Assembly (NCBI RefSeq): GCF_002979755.1
Contig: NZ_PCPP01000002.1
Span: 310,001 to 374,000 of the forward strand
Direction: 5' to 3'
DNA length: 64,000 bases
DNA from: Chryseobacterium culicis
Lineage (GTDB): Bacteria; Bacteroidota; Bacteroidia; Flavobacteriales; Weeksellaceae
Positions 34,749 to 43,950 of this stretch are shown here, piece by piece (within the stretch, counting starts at the first letter, position 1; each line of letters begins with the position of its first letter). Under the pieces are notes generated by a model. It did no database searches. It was given only the letters and a program-made list of their open reading frames with translations, and was not told the origin of the DNA. A program made the translations under genes and the position numbers.

Positions 34749-36080
34749 TTAGAAAGGATACTCATAAATTTCAGATTCGTGTAAGAATGGGTTTCCTGTA
34801 GGAATCAACTTCAGTTTAGATAAAGCTGAAAGAACAGTAAACATAAATAATCCTGCTACGAATAGAACTGCTCCTAGGATTAACAAGAATACTTCAGGAG
34901 TGTTCCAGTATGGTCCTACCGTTCCCGGCATTACCATGTTGAAGTAATCTAAAAGGTGTCCTAAGATCACTACTACTGCCATTGTGGTAACTACTTTGTA
35001 GTTTCTCTTGATGCTGCTGCTTACTAATACCAATAGTGGTAATAAGAAGTTAACAATCAGCATTGGTAAAAACGTAGTACCATAGTGCTGGAATCTACCG
35101 AAGAAGTAGTTAACCTCTTCCGGAACGTTTGCATACCAGTAAAGCATGAACTGAGCGAACCATGTATATGTCCAAAGCATACTTGTAGCGAAAAGGAAAA
35201 CTCCTAAATCGTGTAAGTGGTTGTCATTGAACTGTGGTAAGAAACCATTTTTCTTAAGATAAACACTTAATAAGATGATGACAGCAATACCACTTGATAG
35301 GCAGCTAACCATAGAATACCAGATATACATTGTAGAGTACCAGTGAGGGTCAATAGACATCAACCAGTCCCAAGCCCAAGCTGCAGAAGCAAATCCGAAG
35401 AATGCGATATATCCTACTGCCCATCTGTAAAGGAATTGATATTCTACTTTTGATTTTGTCTCGTCTACTTTTTTAGACTGAGCTTTCAGTTTCCAAGCGA
35501 AGAAAGAAGCACCTAATACATAGATGAACGTTCTGATTGCATAGAAAGGAATATTTAAGAATCTTTTCTTTTCAAATAGGATCACGTCAAAATGAGCAGA
35601 CTCTGGATTTGTCAATTCAGGGTCCATCCAATGGAACAAATGACCATTATGAGTGATGTTTAAGATCATCAGGATAATCAGGATTGCACCACCGTAAGGA
35701 ATATAAGAAGCAATAGCCTCCATTACTCTTGTGATGATAATAGGCCATCCTGCGTGAGCTGCGTGCTGAATACAGTAGAAGAACAGTACAGCGCAACTTA
35801 CTCCAAAGAAAAAGACAGCTACAAAGTGCAGCGATGCTAATGGCTGGTTGTGAACCTGAAGCTCAGCATGCTCTAAATGAGCTGCGTGATCCTGTGGTCC
35901 CACCATTTCACTTGAGTGTGTAGGAGCATTATGACCAGAAGCATGAACAGCTTCCATCATTTGTTCTATTTTCTCAGTAGAAATTCCTTTGTTCAAAAAG
36001 AAACCAATACCGAAAAGAACTAAACCTACAACAAGAAGTATTATAGAAGTTGATTTTAATTTTGGTGAAAAACTATACAT
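34749..36080 (-). CDS. actF: Alternative Complex III quinone-binding subunit ActF
   Basis: A 443-residue membrane protein with about ten helices, the ActF subunit of Alternative Complex III (quinol:cytochrome c oxidoreductase). It is a paralogue of ActC in fold. A variable His-rich loop (about 40-72) lies after the first helix, and conserved blocks such as WAWDWLMSIDPHWYSTMYIWY and FGRFQHYGTTFLPMLIVNF mark the family. It is last in the act operon, nine bases after actE, and precedes a terminator. It sits in the inner membrane. Confidence 0.93.
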   Translation of the reverse strand: MYSFSPKLKSTSIILLVVGLVLFGIGFFLNKGISTEKIEQMMEAVHASGHNAPTHSSEMVGPQDHAAHLEHAELQVHNQPLASLHFVAVFFFGVSCAVLFFYCIQHAAHAGWPIIITRVMEAIASYIPYGGAILIILMILNITHNGHLFHWMDPELTNPESAHFDVILFEKKRFLNIPFYAIRTFIYVLGASFFAWKLKAQSKKVDETKSKVEYQFLYRWAVGYIAFFGFASAAWAWDWLMSIDPHWYSTMYIWYSMVSCLSSGIAVIILLSVYLKKNGFLPQFNDNHLHDLGVFLFATSMLWTYTWFAQFMLYWYANVPEEVNYFFGRFQHYGTTFLPMLIVNFLLPLLVLVSSSIKRNYKVVTTMAVVVILGHLLDYFNMVMPGTVGPYWNTPEVFLLILGAVLFVAGLFMFTVLSALSKLKLIPTGNPFLHESEIYEYPF

Positions 36081-36088
36081 TTCTTTTC

Positions 36089-36778
36089 TTATTTTTTAGT
36101 TTCGGTAGTCGTTTCAGTTGTTGCTGGTGCCGCCGCTGTAGCTGCTGCCGGTGCTGCTGCTCCTTTTTTGAAAGCACTCATCACATACAAAGCCACTCTC
36201 CATCTGTCTCCTGCGTTCAGTTGTCCCGCATAAGATCCCATTGCATTTCTACCGTTTGTTAATACATAATGAACAGATCCTACAGTAATTTCTCTGTCTG
36301 CATAGTTGGGTACTCCGGAGAATGCCCCACTTTGTACGATAGGTCCTTGTCCATCACCTCCTGTTCCGTGACATGCCGCACAAGTGTGATCAAACAATAT
36401 TTTTCCTCTTTCAATATCCTTAGCTGCATTAGCCGGGTTTAGAGGAGATACTGTAAGCTTTTTAGAAGCTTCATACCCAGCGTTGTACTCGTCAACATTT
36501 TTAGGTAATAAGCTTTCTTCAAAAACGCCATCTTTATTTTGAGCAACTGATCCTTCTACTGGAGAAAGACCTGTTGCACCACTATTTTTAACAAAAGCAG
36601 GAATTTCATTTTCATGATCTGAATAAGCATCCTGAGCTTTCATCAATGGATCATAAGCTACCGGAAAATACATGTCCGGGAAATATACCAGCGGAGTATT
36701 CTCCTTTGGTCCGCAAGAGTTAAGTAAAACTGTTGTTAAACCTAAAACTGCTGTAATTTTTAATACATTCTTTTTCAT
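36089..36778 (-). CDS. actE: Alternative Complex III monohaem cytochrome ActE
   Basis: A 229-residue lipoprotein cytochrome (LLNSCGP, Cys22) with one haem c motif CAACH in LFDHTCAACHGTGGDGQGP and an axial Met in GRNAMGSYAGQL. The last 25 residues are Ala/Thr-rich (AAAPAAATAAAPATTETTTE). ActE is the periplasmic haem subunit of Alternative Complex III that can pass electrons onward to the terminal oxidase. It is two bases from actD and nine from actF. The tail is low complexity and likely flexible. Confidence 0.92.
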   Translation of the reverse strand: MKKNVLKITAVLGLTTVLLNSCGPKENTPLVYFPDMYFPVAYDPLMKAQDAYSDHENEIPAFVKNSGATGLSPVEGSVAQNKDGVFEESLLPKNVDEYNAGYEASKKLTVSPLNPANAAKDIERGKILFDHTCAACHGTGGDGQGPIVQSGAFSGVPNYADREITVGSVHYVLTNGRNAMGSYAGQLNAGDRWRVALYVMSAFKKGAAAPAAATAAAPATTETTTETKK

Positions 36779-36779
36779 T

Positions 36780-37301
36780 TTAAGCGTCTTTAACAGTTAT
36801 TTCTTCAACTCCAGTTTCAATAAGCAACTGTTTTACAGATTCTACATCTTCAGTTACAAATTCCATCATGAATTTATCATCAGTAGTTCTCGGGTCTGGG
36901 TTCTGAGCTGGTGCTCCCGGATACATTTTGTTTCTAACCAAGAAAGTTAAAGACATCATGTGAGCAGCACAGAATACCATTAATTCGAACATTGGAACTA
37001 CGAATGCCGGCATGTTGTGTGCCCAGTCGAAAGCTGGTTTACCACCGATATTCTGCGGCCAGTCATGATTCATCACATACCAAGTTACAGTAGCACCGAT
37101 AGTAACACCGTAAAGAGCATATAAGAATGCGGCATCAGAAATTCTCGTTTTCTTTAACCCTAAAGCCTTGTCTAGTCCGTGAACCGGAAACGGAGTATAT
37201 ACTTCGTTTATAGCGATTCCTTTATCGTTGAATGCTTTAACGCCGTTCATTAAATCGTCGTCGTCAGCATAAAGTCCGTATACAATTTTAGTGGTGCTCA
37301 T
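36780..37301 (-). CDS. actD: Alternative Complex III subunit ActD (DUF3341)
   Basis: A 173-residue protein with two membrane helices (AFLYALYGVTIGATVTWYVM and AFVVPMFELMVFCAAHMMSL) and a soluble N-terminal domain (IVYGLYADDDDLMNGVKAF, IAINEVYTPFPVHGLD). It is the DUF3341 subunit ActD. The frame extends nine codons upstream, but the ATG at 37301 (MSTTKIVYG) follows AAAGAAGGAG, a good ribosome site, and matches the family start. Its coding region overlaps the end of actC by 14 bases, so expression is coupled. Confidence 0.92.
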   Translation of the reverse strand: MSTTKIVYGLYADDDDLMNGVKAFNDKGIAINEVYTPFPVHGLDKALGLKKTRISDAAFLYALYGVTIGATVTWYVMNHDWPQNIGGKPAFDWAHNMPAFVVPMFELMVFCAAHMMSLTFLVRNKMYPGAPAQNPDPRTTDDKFMMEFVTEDVESVKQLLIETGVEEITVKDA

Positions 37302-38685
37302 CTCCTTCTTTTGCTTTATAAGTTTCACCTGAGATTTTCAAAATCGATTTTAATTCAGCCTGTGCAATTACAGGGAATGTTCTTGCGTACAATAAGAATA
37401 ATACAGAGAAGAATCCGATAGTTCCTAAATATACACCCACATCAATGATCGTTGGCTTAAACATAGTCCATGATCCTGGTAAGTAGTCTCTTGAAAGGTT
37501 GATAACGATGATATCAAAACGCTCAAACCACATACCGATGTTGATGATTAATGCAACAATGAATGTCCAGATAATGTTCGTTCTAAGTCTTTTGAACCAG
37601 AAAGAAGCAGGAACCACAAGGTTACAGATGATCAATGACCAGAATGCCCACCAGTAAGGTCCTACAGCAGCACCTGGAGAAAGATATGTGAAATCTTCAA
37701 ATCTAGATCCTGAGTACCATCCGATGAAATATTCAGTAGCATAAGCTACAGTTACCATACCCCCTGTAAGAACGATTACGATGTTCATAATTTCGATATG
37801 ATACATTGTAATATATTCTTCTAAGTGACACACTTTTCTTGCAATTAACAATAGGGTCTGTACCATTGCAAATCCTGAGAAGATCGCCCCAGCAACGAAG
37901 TAAGGAGGGTAGATTGTTGAGTGCCATCCTTTAATAACTGAAGTTGCGAAGTCAAAAGATACGGTTGTGTGTACTGAGAATACAAGTGGAGTAGCCAAAC
38001 CTGCAAGAACCAAAGAAAGTTCTTCGAATCTTTGCCAGTGTTTTGCTTTACCACCCCAACCGAATGCAAGGAATGTATAAATTTTCTTAGTCCAAGGAGT
38101 TTTAGCTCTATCTCTGATCATTGCAAAGTCAGGGATTAGTCCCATGAACCAGAATACAGTTGATACTGAGAAATACGTCGAGATCGCAAATACGTCCCAA
38201 AGTAGAGGAGAGTTAAAGTTCCCCCAAAGAGAACCGAACTGGTTTGGTAAAGGGAATACCCAGTATCCAACCCAAACTCTACCCATGTGGATTACAGGGA
38301 AGATTGCTGCCTGTACAACCGCAAAGATCGTCATCGCCTCTGCAGATCTGTTTACAGACATTCTCCATCTCTGTCTAAATAATAATAATACTGCGGAGAT
38401 TAGGGTCCCGGCGTGACCGATACCTACCCACCATACGAAGTTGGTAATATCCCAACCCCAGTTAATAGTTCTGTTAAGCCCCCATGCTCCAATACCTGTC
38501 CCGATAGTGTACGCGATACAGCCGAATCCATAGAGGAATAGAACTAGTGCAGCATATAATGAGATCCACCATAATTTACCTGCTCTTTCTTCGATAGGTC
38601 GTGCGATATCTTCTGTAATATCGTGATAAGTTTTGTGACCAATAATTAGAGGTTCCCTTATCGGAGCTTCGTAATGTCCTGACAT
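37288..38685 (-). CDS. actC: Alternative Complex III quinol-oxidising subunit ActC (NrfD/PsrC type)
   Basis: A 465-residue polytopic subunit with about ten helices in the NrfD/PsrC fold. It binds menaquinol and is the site where electrons enter Alternative Complex III. Conserved segments seen are NWGWDITNFVWWVGIGHAGT, RSAEAMTIFAVVQAAIFPV, FHMGRVWVGYWVFPLPNQFG-like text at about 128-148 (IHMGRVWVGYW), and GWHSTIYPPYFVAGAIFSG. The gene ends inside actD and starts 25 bases after actB. It lies in the inner membrane next to ActF. Confidence 0.94.
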   Translation of the reverse strand: MSGHYEAPIREPLIIGHKTYHDITEDIARPIEERAGKLWWISLYAALVLFLYGFGCIAYTIGTGIGAWGLNRTINWGWDITNFVWWVGIGHAGTLISAVLLLFRQRWRMSVNRSAEAMTIFAVVQAAIFPVIHMGRVWVGYWVFPLPNQFGSLWGNFNSPLLWDVFAISTYFSVSTVFWFMGLIPDFAMIRDRAKTPWTKKIYTFLAFGWGGKAKHWQRFEELSLVLAGLATPLVFSVHTTVSFDFATSVIKGWHSTIYPPYFVAGAIFSGFAMVQTLLLIARKVCHLEEYITMYHIEIMNIVIVLTGGMVTVAYATEYFIGWYSGSRFEDFTYLSPGAAVGPYWWAFWSLIICNLVVPASFWFKRLRTNIIWTFIVALIINIGMWFERFDIIVINLSRDYLPGSWTMFKPTIIDVGVYLGTIGFFSVLFLLYARTFPVIAQAELKSILKISGETYKAKEGDEHH

Positions 38686-38710
38686 TTTTTACCTATTTAT
38701 TATTTAAACT

Positions 38711-41700
38711 TTATTTTTCTACTCTGTTTCTTACTTTAGTGTGATAGAACACGTTTGGTTTTGTTCCGATCTCCTCTAGTAAATAATATCTTCTGTTAGA
38801 GGCATATACCTTTCTAATTGAAGAATCTTTATCATTCATGTCTCCAAATGTCATTGCTCCAGTAGAACAAGCTTTAGAACAAGCAGTCTGGAATTCTCCA
38901 TCCTTCACTCTTCTTCCCTCTTTCTTAGCCTCAAGAATAGTATTCTGAGTCATTTGGATACACATTGAACATTTCTCCATTACCCCTCTAGTTCTTACAA
39001 CTACGTCTGGGTTAAGTACCATTCTTCCTAAATCATTGTTCATGTTGAAATCGAACTTTTCATTTAGGTTATAAGTAAACCAGTTGAAACGTCTTACTTT
39101 GTACGGACAGTTGTTTGCACAATATCTTGTACCGATACATCTGTTGTAAGCCATATGGTTTTGACCTTGCTTACCGTGTGAAGTAGCCGCTACCGGACAT
39201 ACAGTTTCACATGGAGCGTGGTTACAGTGCTGACACATTACAGGTTGGAAGATTACATCCGGATTATCTGCAGGGTGGTTTAATGCACCTCCGTCTCCGA
39301 AAGCAGTACCGTACAATTCTGGTACAGCCATTCCTTCTTTCAATCCTTCGTATACTTCTACTTTTTGTCTTGAAGAATAGTAACGGTCAATTCTTAACCA
39401 ATACATATCTCTAGACATTCTTACCTCTTCTTTACCTACTACAGGAACGTTGTTCTCAGCCTGACAAGCAATAATACATGCTCCACAACCTGTACAAGAG
39501 TTCAAGTCAATAGATAAGTTGAAGTGAGGACCATCAGTATCATCAAATGCATCCCAAAGGTCAATTTTTCTTGCTGGAAGAGCTCCACTGATTGTGTGGT
39601 ATTCCAAAGGCTTGTTCCATCCTTTGTGCTCGTCATCAAATGGTACGTTGATGAATTCGGCTAAAGGAACTTCCTTCGCGATTTCGTAACGACCCATTAA
39701 TGTATTTTGAAGCTGGATACCTGCGAATTCGTGATCTTCTCCTGTCTTCTCGATTTTAACTCCAGAAAGAACAAGGTTTGAACCATCGAATAAAGGATAA
39801 GCATTTACCCCTGTATCAGCAGTTGCTCCTGAATTTTTCTTACCATAACCAAGCGCAAGACCTACTGATCCTTCTGCTTGACCTGGCTGTACGAATACAG
39901 GAACGTTTTCTATTTTAACTCCGTTTACCGTAAGGTTTACGATAGAACCATCTAACTGCATTCTCGCGTTAAGGTCGTTATCGATCGCAAACTTTTCTGC
40001 ATCTTTTGGAGAAATTGTCAAGTAGTTATCCCAAGACATTCTAGTGATTGGATCAGGTAACTCTTGTAACCAAGGGTTGTTTGCCTGAGTTCCGTCTCCC
40101 ATTGAAGTCGTAGTGTATAATACTAATTCTAATTCGGAAGCTTTGAAGTTTCCTAATTCAGCAACAGCCTGAGCCGCGTTTCCACCAGCGTAAGATAATG
40201 TTGTTGAATTTGTAGAAGCATTGATCCCGTTATATAATGCTTTGTTGAAAGAAGTACCACCTAAAAGAGAAGCAGAGCTTGCCTTTAAATAATCGTAGTA
40301 GTTGTTTGCTGCATTATTTTTACCATTTTTCCAAACCAATAGAGATTCTTCAATCTGTCTTGATTTGTAGATCTTCTGGATTGTAGGCTGCATTAATGAA
40401 TATACTCCAGTCTGTGGTTCGATATCTCCCCAAGACTCTAACCAGTTAGCAACCGGAATTACAGCTTTCGCTGCTTTGTACATTTCATTTTTCTTATCTG
40501 CAACAGCAATTACATAAGGAACTTTTGATAAAGACTTTTTGAAGTCTTCTCCTTTTGGATGAGCATAGATAGGATCTACGTTGTTGGTAACTAATACCCC
40601 AACTTGTCCACCATTTACCCAACCTAGGAATTCCTGATATCTTGCACCGTTGAATTCTTTTAGGAAGTTTGCTTTACCAGTGAAAGCTACTGAACCTAAT
40701 TTTTGGTTGATTAAGTGGGCTAAAACCTGTGCTCCTTTAGAACCGTCAGCAAAAACAACAGCTTTGCTTCCTTTTGCTTTCAATTCGTTTGCAATTTCAG
40801 TAGCTGTCTTATCAGAAGTACCACCACCTACGATTGCGTTATAAACTTCAACTAATGTTTTGTTTACTGCACTTGGCTTTAATCTGTATCTTGAGTCAGC
40901 GTTAGCACCCGTTAATGACATGTTAGATTCCACTTGGATGTGTCTCAACATGGTTGCACTAGGTTTTCTAGCTGCTGCATAAGAAGACTCTAAGCTGGAT
41001 GCGTTATAATCTCCTAAGAAATCAGCCTGGAAAGAAACTACCAATTCAGAACCGTTAAGGTCATAAACAGGTAATGCTCTTTGTCCGAATACTTCCTGAG
41101 CGGCATCTAGTCCTGCAGCATAAGGATATGCATCGAAGGTTACCAGTTCAGCTGTAGGATATTTAGCTTTGAATTCAGCGAATAGCTTTTTGAAAGTTGG
41201 TGAAGCAAAAGAGTGTGATAAAACCACAATCTTTTTGCCTGACGCTTTAGCTTCTTCCAAACCTTTGATCACAAAACTGTCTACTTTATCGAAAGTTTCG
41301 TCTTTACCGTCTAGTTTAGGCTGTTTTACTTTATCATTATCATAAAGAGAAAGTACACTTGCCTGAGCTCTTGCATTAGTTTTACCTAAATCACCACCAG
41401 CCGGGTTTGGTTCAATCTTAATGGGTCTACCTTCTCTAGTTTTTACTAAAACACTAGCGAAATCGAAACCATCAAAATATGTTGAAGCGTAATAGTTAGG
41501 GATTCCCGGAATAATATCATGCGGCTTTACCACATAAGGAATCGTTTTGATTACCGGAGCTTCGCAGGCAGCTAATGTTACTGCTGCTGTAGAGAATCCT
41601 AGTAATTTAAGGAAATCTCTTCTTGAAGTACTTGATCCGTTTGTCTCAGCATCTCCAAGGAAATCTTCTACCGGAATTTCTTCCTGAAACTCTTTCTGAG

Positions 41701-41770
41701 CCAGCTTATTATTCAAAGCTGGATCTTTAAGTTCATGAATACTTCTGAATTGTATTTTGTTTGAAGCCAT
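38711..41770 (-). CDS. actB: Alternative Complex III Fe-S/molybdopterin-like subunit ActB
   Basis: A 1019-residue subunit. The N-terminus has a twin-arginine signal (TSRRDFLKLLGFSTAAV) ending in a lipobox (TLAAC). Residues 80-700 are a molybdopterin-oxidoreductase-like domain that in this family has lost the cofactor. Residues from about 740 carry four Fe-S cluster sites: CTGCGACIIACQAEN, CQHCNHAPCETVCPVAATS, CIGTRYCANNCPYKV and CSMCIQMTQ with CSKACSTGAM. Those clusters link the quinol site to the haems. It starts 24 bases after actA and is exported folded. Length is typical. Confidence 0.95.
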   Translation of the reverse strand: MASNKIQFRSIHELKDPALNNKLAQKEFQEEIPVEDFLGDAETNGSSTSRRDFLKLLGFSTAAVTLAACEAPVIKTIPYVVKPHDIIPGIPNYYASTYFDGFDFASVLVKTREGRPIKIEPNPAGGDLGKTNARAQASVLSLYDNDKVKQPKLDGKDETFDKVDSFVIKGLEEAKASGKKIVVLSHSFASPTFKKLFAEFKAKYPTAELVTFDAYPYAAGLDAAQEVFGQRALPVYDLNGSELVVSFQADFLGDYNASSLESSYAAARKPSATMLRHIQVESNMSLTGANADSRYRLKPSAVNKTLVEVYNAIVGGGTSDKTATEIANELKAKGSKAVVFADGSKGAQVLAHLINQKLGSVAFTGKANFLKEFNGARYQEFLGWVNGGQVGVLVTNNVDPIYAHPKGEDFKKSLSKVPYVIAVADKKNEMYKAAKAVIPVANWLESWGDIEPQTGVYSLMQPTIQKIYKSRQIEESLLVWKNGKNNAANNYYDYLKASSASLLGGTSFNKALYNGINASTNSTTLSYAGGNAAQAVAELGNFKASELELVLYTTTSMGDGTQANNPWLQELPDPITRMSWDNYLTISPKDAEKFAIDNDLNARMQLDGSIVNLTVNGVKIENVPVFVQPGQAEGSVGLALGYGKKNSGATADTGVNAYPLFDGSNLVLSGVKIEKTGEDHEFAGIQLQNTLMGRYEIAKEVPLAEFINVPFDDEHKGWNKPLEYHTISGALPARKIDLWDAFDDTDGPHFNLSIDLNSCTGCGACIIACQAENNVPVVGKEEVRMSRDMYWLRIDRYYSSRQKVEVYEGLKEGMAVPELYGTAFGDGGALNHPADNPDVIFQPVMCQHCNHAPCETVCPVAATSHGKQGQNHMAYNRCIGTRYCANNCPYKVRRFNWFTYNLNEKFDFNMNNDLGRMVLNPDVVVRTRGVMEKCSMCIQMTQNTILEAKKEGRRVKDGEFQTACSKACSTGAMTFGDMNDKDSSIRKVYASNRRYYLLEEIGTKPNVFYHTKVRNRVEK

Positions 41771-41793
41771 TTATACTTCTAATTTTTTAGTTA

Positions 41794-43152
41794 TTAATAA
41801 TGACATTTACCACACTCAAGACCTCCAATTGCATCTACAGTGATCTTACCTCCATCTTGTGGATATTGTTTTTTCAACTTGTCATGTAGATTTTTGAAGT
41901 ACTCTTTATTATAACCGTTGTTCATATCAACTTCAGTCGTTCTGTGGCACTCGATACACCATCCCATAGTAAAGTCGTTAGCCATCTGAACAACATTCAT
42001 TGTGTCAATTTTACCGTGACAAGCTTTACATACAACATCAATTTTGTTGTTAGGATTCTTTTTGTTGAAAGAATTGATGATCGCTTGTTCTCCAGCAATT
42101 ACGTGCTGAGAGTGGTTGAAGTAAACGAAATCTGGCATGTTGTGGATTCTTGTCCATTCAACCGGCTGTGTTTTTCCTGTGTATTGTTGTTTTGCAGGAT
42201 CCCAACCTGTTGCAGCGTAGATCTTCTGGATTTCTCCGTCATAGAATGCCTTGTCTTTTCCTGGCTCCATGTAGTGATCTGCGTTGTATTCAGAAATTGT
42301 TCTGTGACAGTTCATACAAACGTTCATAGAAGGGATCTCAGATACTTTTCCGTATTTAGCACTAGAGTGACATAACTGACAGTCAATTTTCTGTTCTCCA
42401 GCGTGGATTTTGTGAGAGAAGTAGATAGGCTGCTCAGGTTTGTACCCTTTGTAAACCCCGATCCACATTAACCAGTTCCATACTCCGTAAGCGGCTAAAA
42501 TAGCAAGAATTGCCAATAACCCTTTACCAATGAAGTGGAACTTCTCATACATTTCGCTGAAAGAACGAACTCTTGTTTCATTAAGTCCGGCTAATTCTTC
42601 GGATTGACCTAAAGTTACCAATTGTCTTAGTTTAACTAAGATCCAAACCAGTAAACCTGCAATCGCTAAAAGTGAAATGATGACAACGTTTGTTGTAGTT
42701 TTGTCTGCAGGTGCTGCCGCAGTAGCGTCAGTTGCAGGAGTTGCTTCCGGCTTTTTCTCCTCCGGAGCGGGAGGATTAGTTGTGAAAGCTAAAATGTCGT
42801 CAATATCCTTATCTGTAAGATTTGGAAAGACCTGCATTTCAGTCTTGTTAAACTTTTCAAAAATCTCATTGGCGTATTTATCCCCAGAAGCTCTTAGAGC
42901 TTTGTTGTCTTTGATCCACTTGTGAAGCCAATCTTTGTCTACACCACCTTCTGTCTTTACACGTTCTACAACCCCTTTTAATGGTGGTCCTACAACTTGT
43001 TTGTCCAGCGCGTGACATGCAGTACAATTCGCTTTGAAAAGTTTCTCTCCGTTTTTAGGATCGCCGTCTTGCCCGTAAAATGAAGCACTGGTTGATAGCA
43101 ATAAGCCTATTGCGATCAACGTTTTTTTATAATGCTTTCTCCAACTAATCAT
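41794..43152 (-). CDS. actA: Alternative Complex III multihaem cytochrome ActA with N-terminal cytochrome c
   Basis: A 452-residue subunit with six haem c motifs: CTACH (43-47), CQLCH (258-262), CMNCH (279-283), CKACH (375-379), CIECH (399-403) and CGKCH (447-451). The first belongs to an N-terminal cytochrome c domain followed by a Pro/Ala linker (about 128-152) and a membrane helix near 156-172; a second helix lies at 210-230. The last five form the classical pentahaem ActA. The fusion of a cytochrome c domain before the pentahaem part is the notable feature. The gene heads the act operon, behind a -7 box at 43200. Confidence 0.94.
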   Translation of the reverse strand: MISWRKHYKKTLIAIGLLLSTSASFYGQDGDPKNGEKLFKANCTACHALDKQVVGPPLKGVVERVKTEGGVDKDWLHKWIKDNKALRASGDKYANEIFEKFNKTEMQVFPNLTDKDIDDILAFTTNPPAPEEKKPEATPATDATAAAPADKTTTNVVIISLLAIAGLLVWILVKLRQLVTLGQSEELAGLNETRVRSFSEMYEKFHFIGKGLLAILAILAAYGVWNWLMWIGVYKGYKPEQPIYFSHKIHAGEQKIDCQLCHSSAKYGKVSEIPSMNVCMNCHRTISEYNADHYMEPGKDKAFYDGEIQKIYAATGWDPAKQQYTGKTQPVEWTRIHNMPDFVYFNHSQHVIAGEQAIINSFNKKNPNNKIDVVCKACHGKIDTMNVVQMANDFTMGWCIECHRTTEVDMNNGYNKEYFKNLHDKLKKQYPQDGGKITVDAIGGLECGKCHY

Positions 43153-43199
43153 TTAAATTATCTTATGTTAGTAAATTATTGAACATTCAATCAATTCCG

Positions 43200-43207
43200 C
43201 AAAAATA
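43200..43207 (-). promoter_or_regulatory. -7 box of act operon
   Basis: TATTTTTG on the minus strand matches TAnnTTTG exactly; the predicted leader is about 40 bases. No TTG at -33 spacing is evident. Confidence 0.5.
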
Positions 43208-43290
43208 ATATTTTTAACAGGAATTTAACGGTATATCGAAAAGGGAAAATATCATTTACGTTTAATTTGTATTGATTCTAAATAACCAGT

Positions 43291-43321
43291 TTGGTATAGT
43301 TTTTTAATTTGTATAAATTTG
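43291..43321 (+). promoter_or_regulatory. Promoter of SPOR-domain gene
   Basis: TTG (43291-43293), 20 bases, TAAATTTG (43314-43321): a full -33/-7 match, with a predicted leader of about nine bases. Confidence 0.75.
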
Positions 43322-43336
43322 CGGAAACAAGTTTAA

Positions 43337-43894
43337 ATGAGAAATCTAATCAAAATATTTTCGATATTATCATTATTTGGATTTTATAATATTGAAGCAC
43401 AGCAGGTTGTTAAAAAAGATACCCTATCGGGAACGGAGCTTGTCATAACGATGGATTCTAAAATTAATGCTGCTTTGGAAGGAGTTGAAAGTAAATGTGC
43501 TAAAGTTGCCCCTACAAATCCCTCTAAAGATTTAAGTAATAATGATAGTGGAATTTCTACGGGAATCAATACAAAACCTCCTAAGATCTTTGTGCCGAGC
43601 AGAGAACTTACCAATGCGGAGATTTGTAGAAAAAATCCTAGAATTTTAGGGTTTAAAATTCAGATTACAACTGTAAAAAGCAATGAAGAGGCTAATGAGG
43701 TGAAGTCGTATTTCAGAAAAAGATTCCCTAATCTGAAAGTGGAAACGGATGCGTCTTTAAGACCTAATTACAAAATTTTAGCCGGAAGTTATTTCACAAA
43801 ACAAAGCGCTGCCAGTGATCTTTCCAGAATCAGAGAATACTTTAAATCTGCTGTAGCAGTACAGTACAGAATTTTCTGTGCCGAGGCAAAATAG
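43337..43894 (+). CDS. SPOR-domain exported protein
   Basis: A 185-residue exported protein (signal IFSILSLFGFYNIEAQ). Residues 110-182 form a SPOR peptidoglycan-binding repeat: LGFKIQITTVKSNEEANEV, FRKRFPNLKVETDASLRPNYKI (quoted in part), and AGSYFTKQSAASDLSRIR. SPOR domains bind denuded glycans at septa and cell ends. The segment between signal and SPOR is low-complexity Asn, Ser, Pro and Lys. It reads away from the act operon. Terminator at 43922 is shared with the convergent membrane gene. Confidence 0.9.
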   Translation: MRNLIKIFSILSLFGFYNIEAQQVVKKDTLSGTELVITMDSKINAALEGVESKCAKVAPTNPSKDLSNNDSGISTGINTKPPKIFVPSRELTNAEICRKNPRILGFKIQITTVKSNEEANEVKSYFRKRFPNLKVETDASLRPNYKILAGSYFTKQSAASDLSRIREYFKSAVAVQYRIFCAEAK

Positions 43895-43921
43895 GAGTAA
43901 TTTATTTCAAAATAAAAACAG

Positions 43922-43950
43922 AAAGCTGAGAAATTTTTCTCAGCTTTTTT
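43922..43950. terminator. Bidirectional terminator after SPOR gene
   Basis: AAAGCTGAGAA (43922-43932) pairs with TTCTCAGCTTT (43937-43947), with a T tract after it and A-rich sequence before. It lies between two convergent genes. Confidence 0.88.

Noticed and set aside
41150..41770. ActB as a functional molybdoenzyme
   Set aside because: The act operon context, the size and the order of Fe-S sites mark it as ActB, whose molybdopterin-like domain holds no cofactor in known members.
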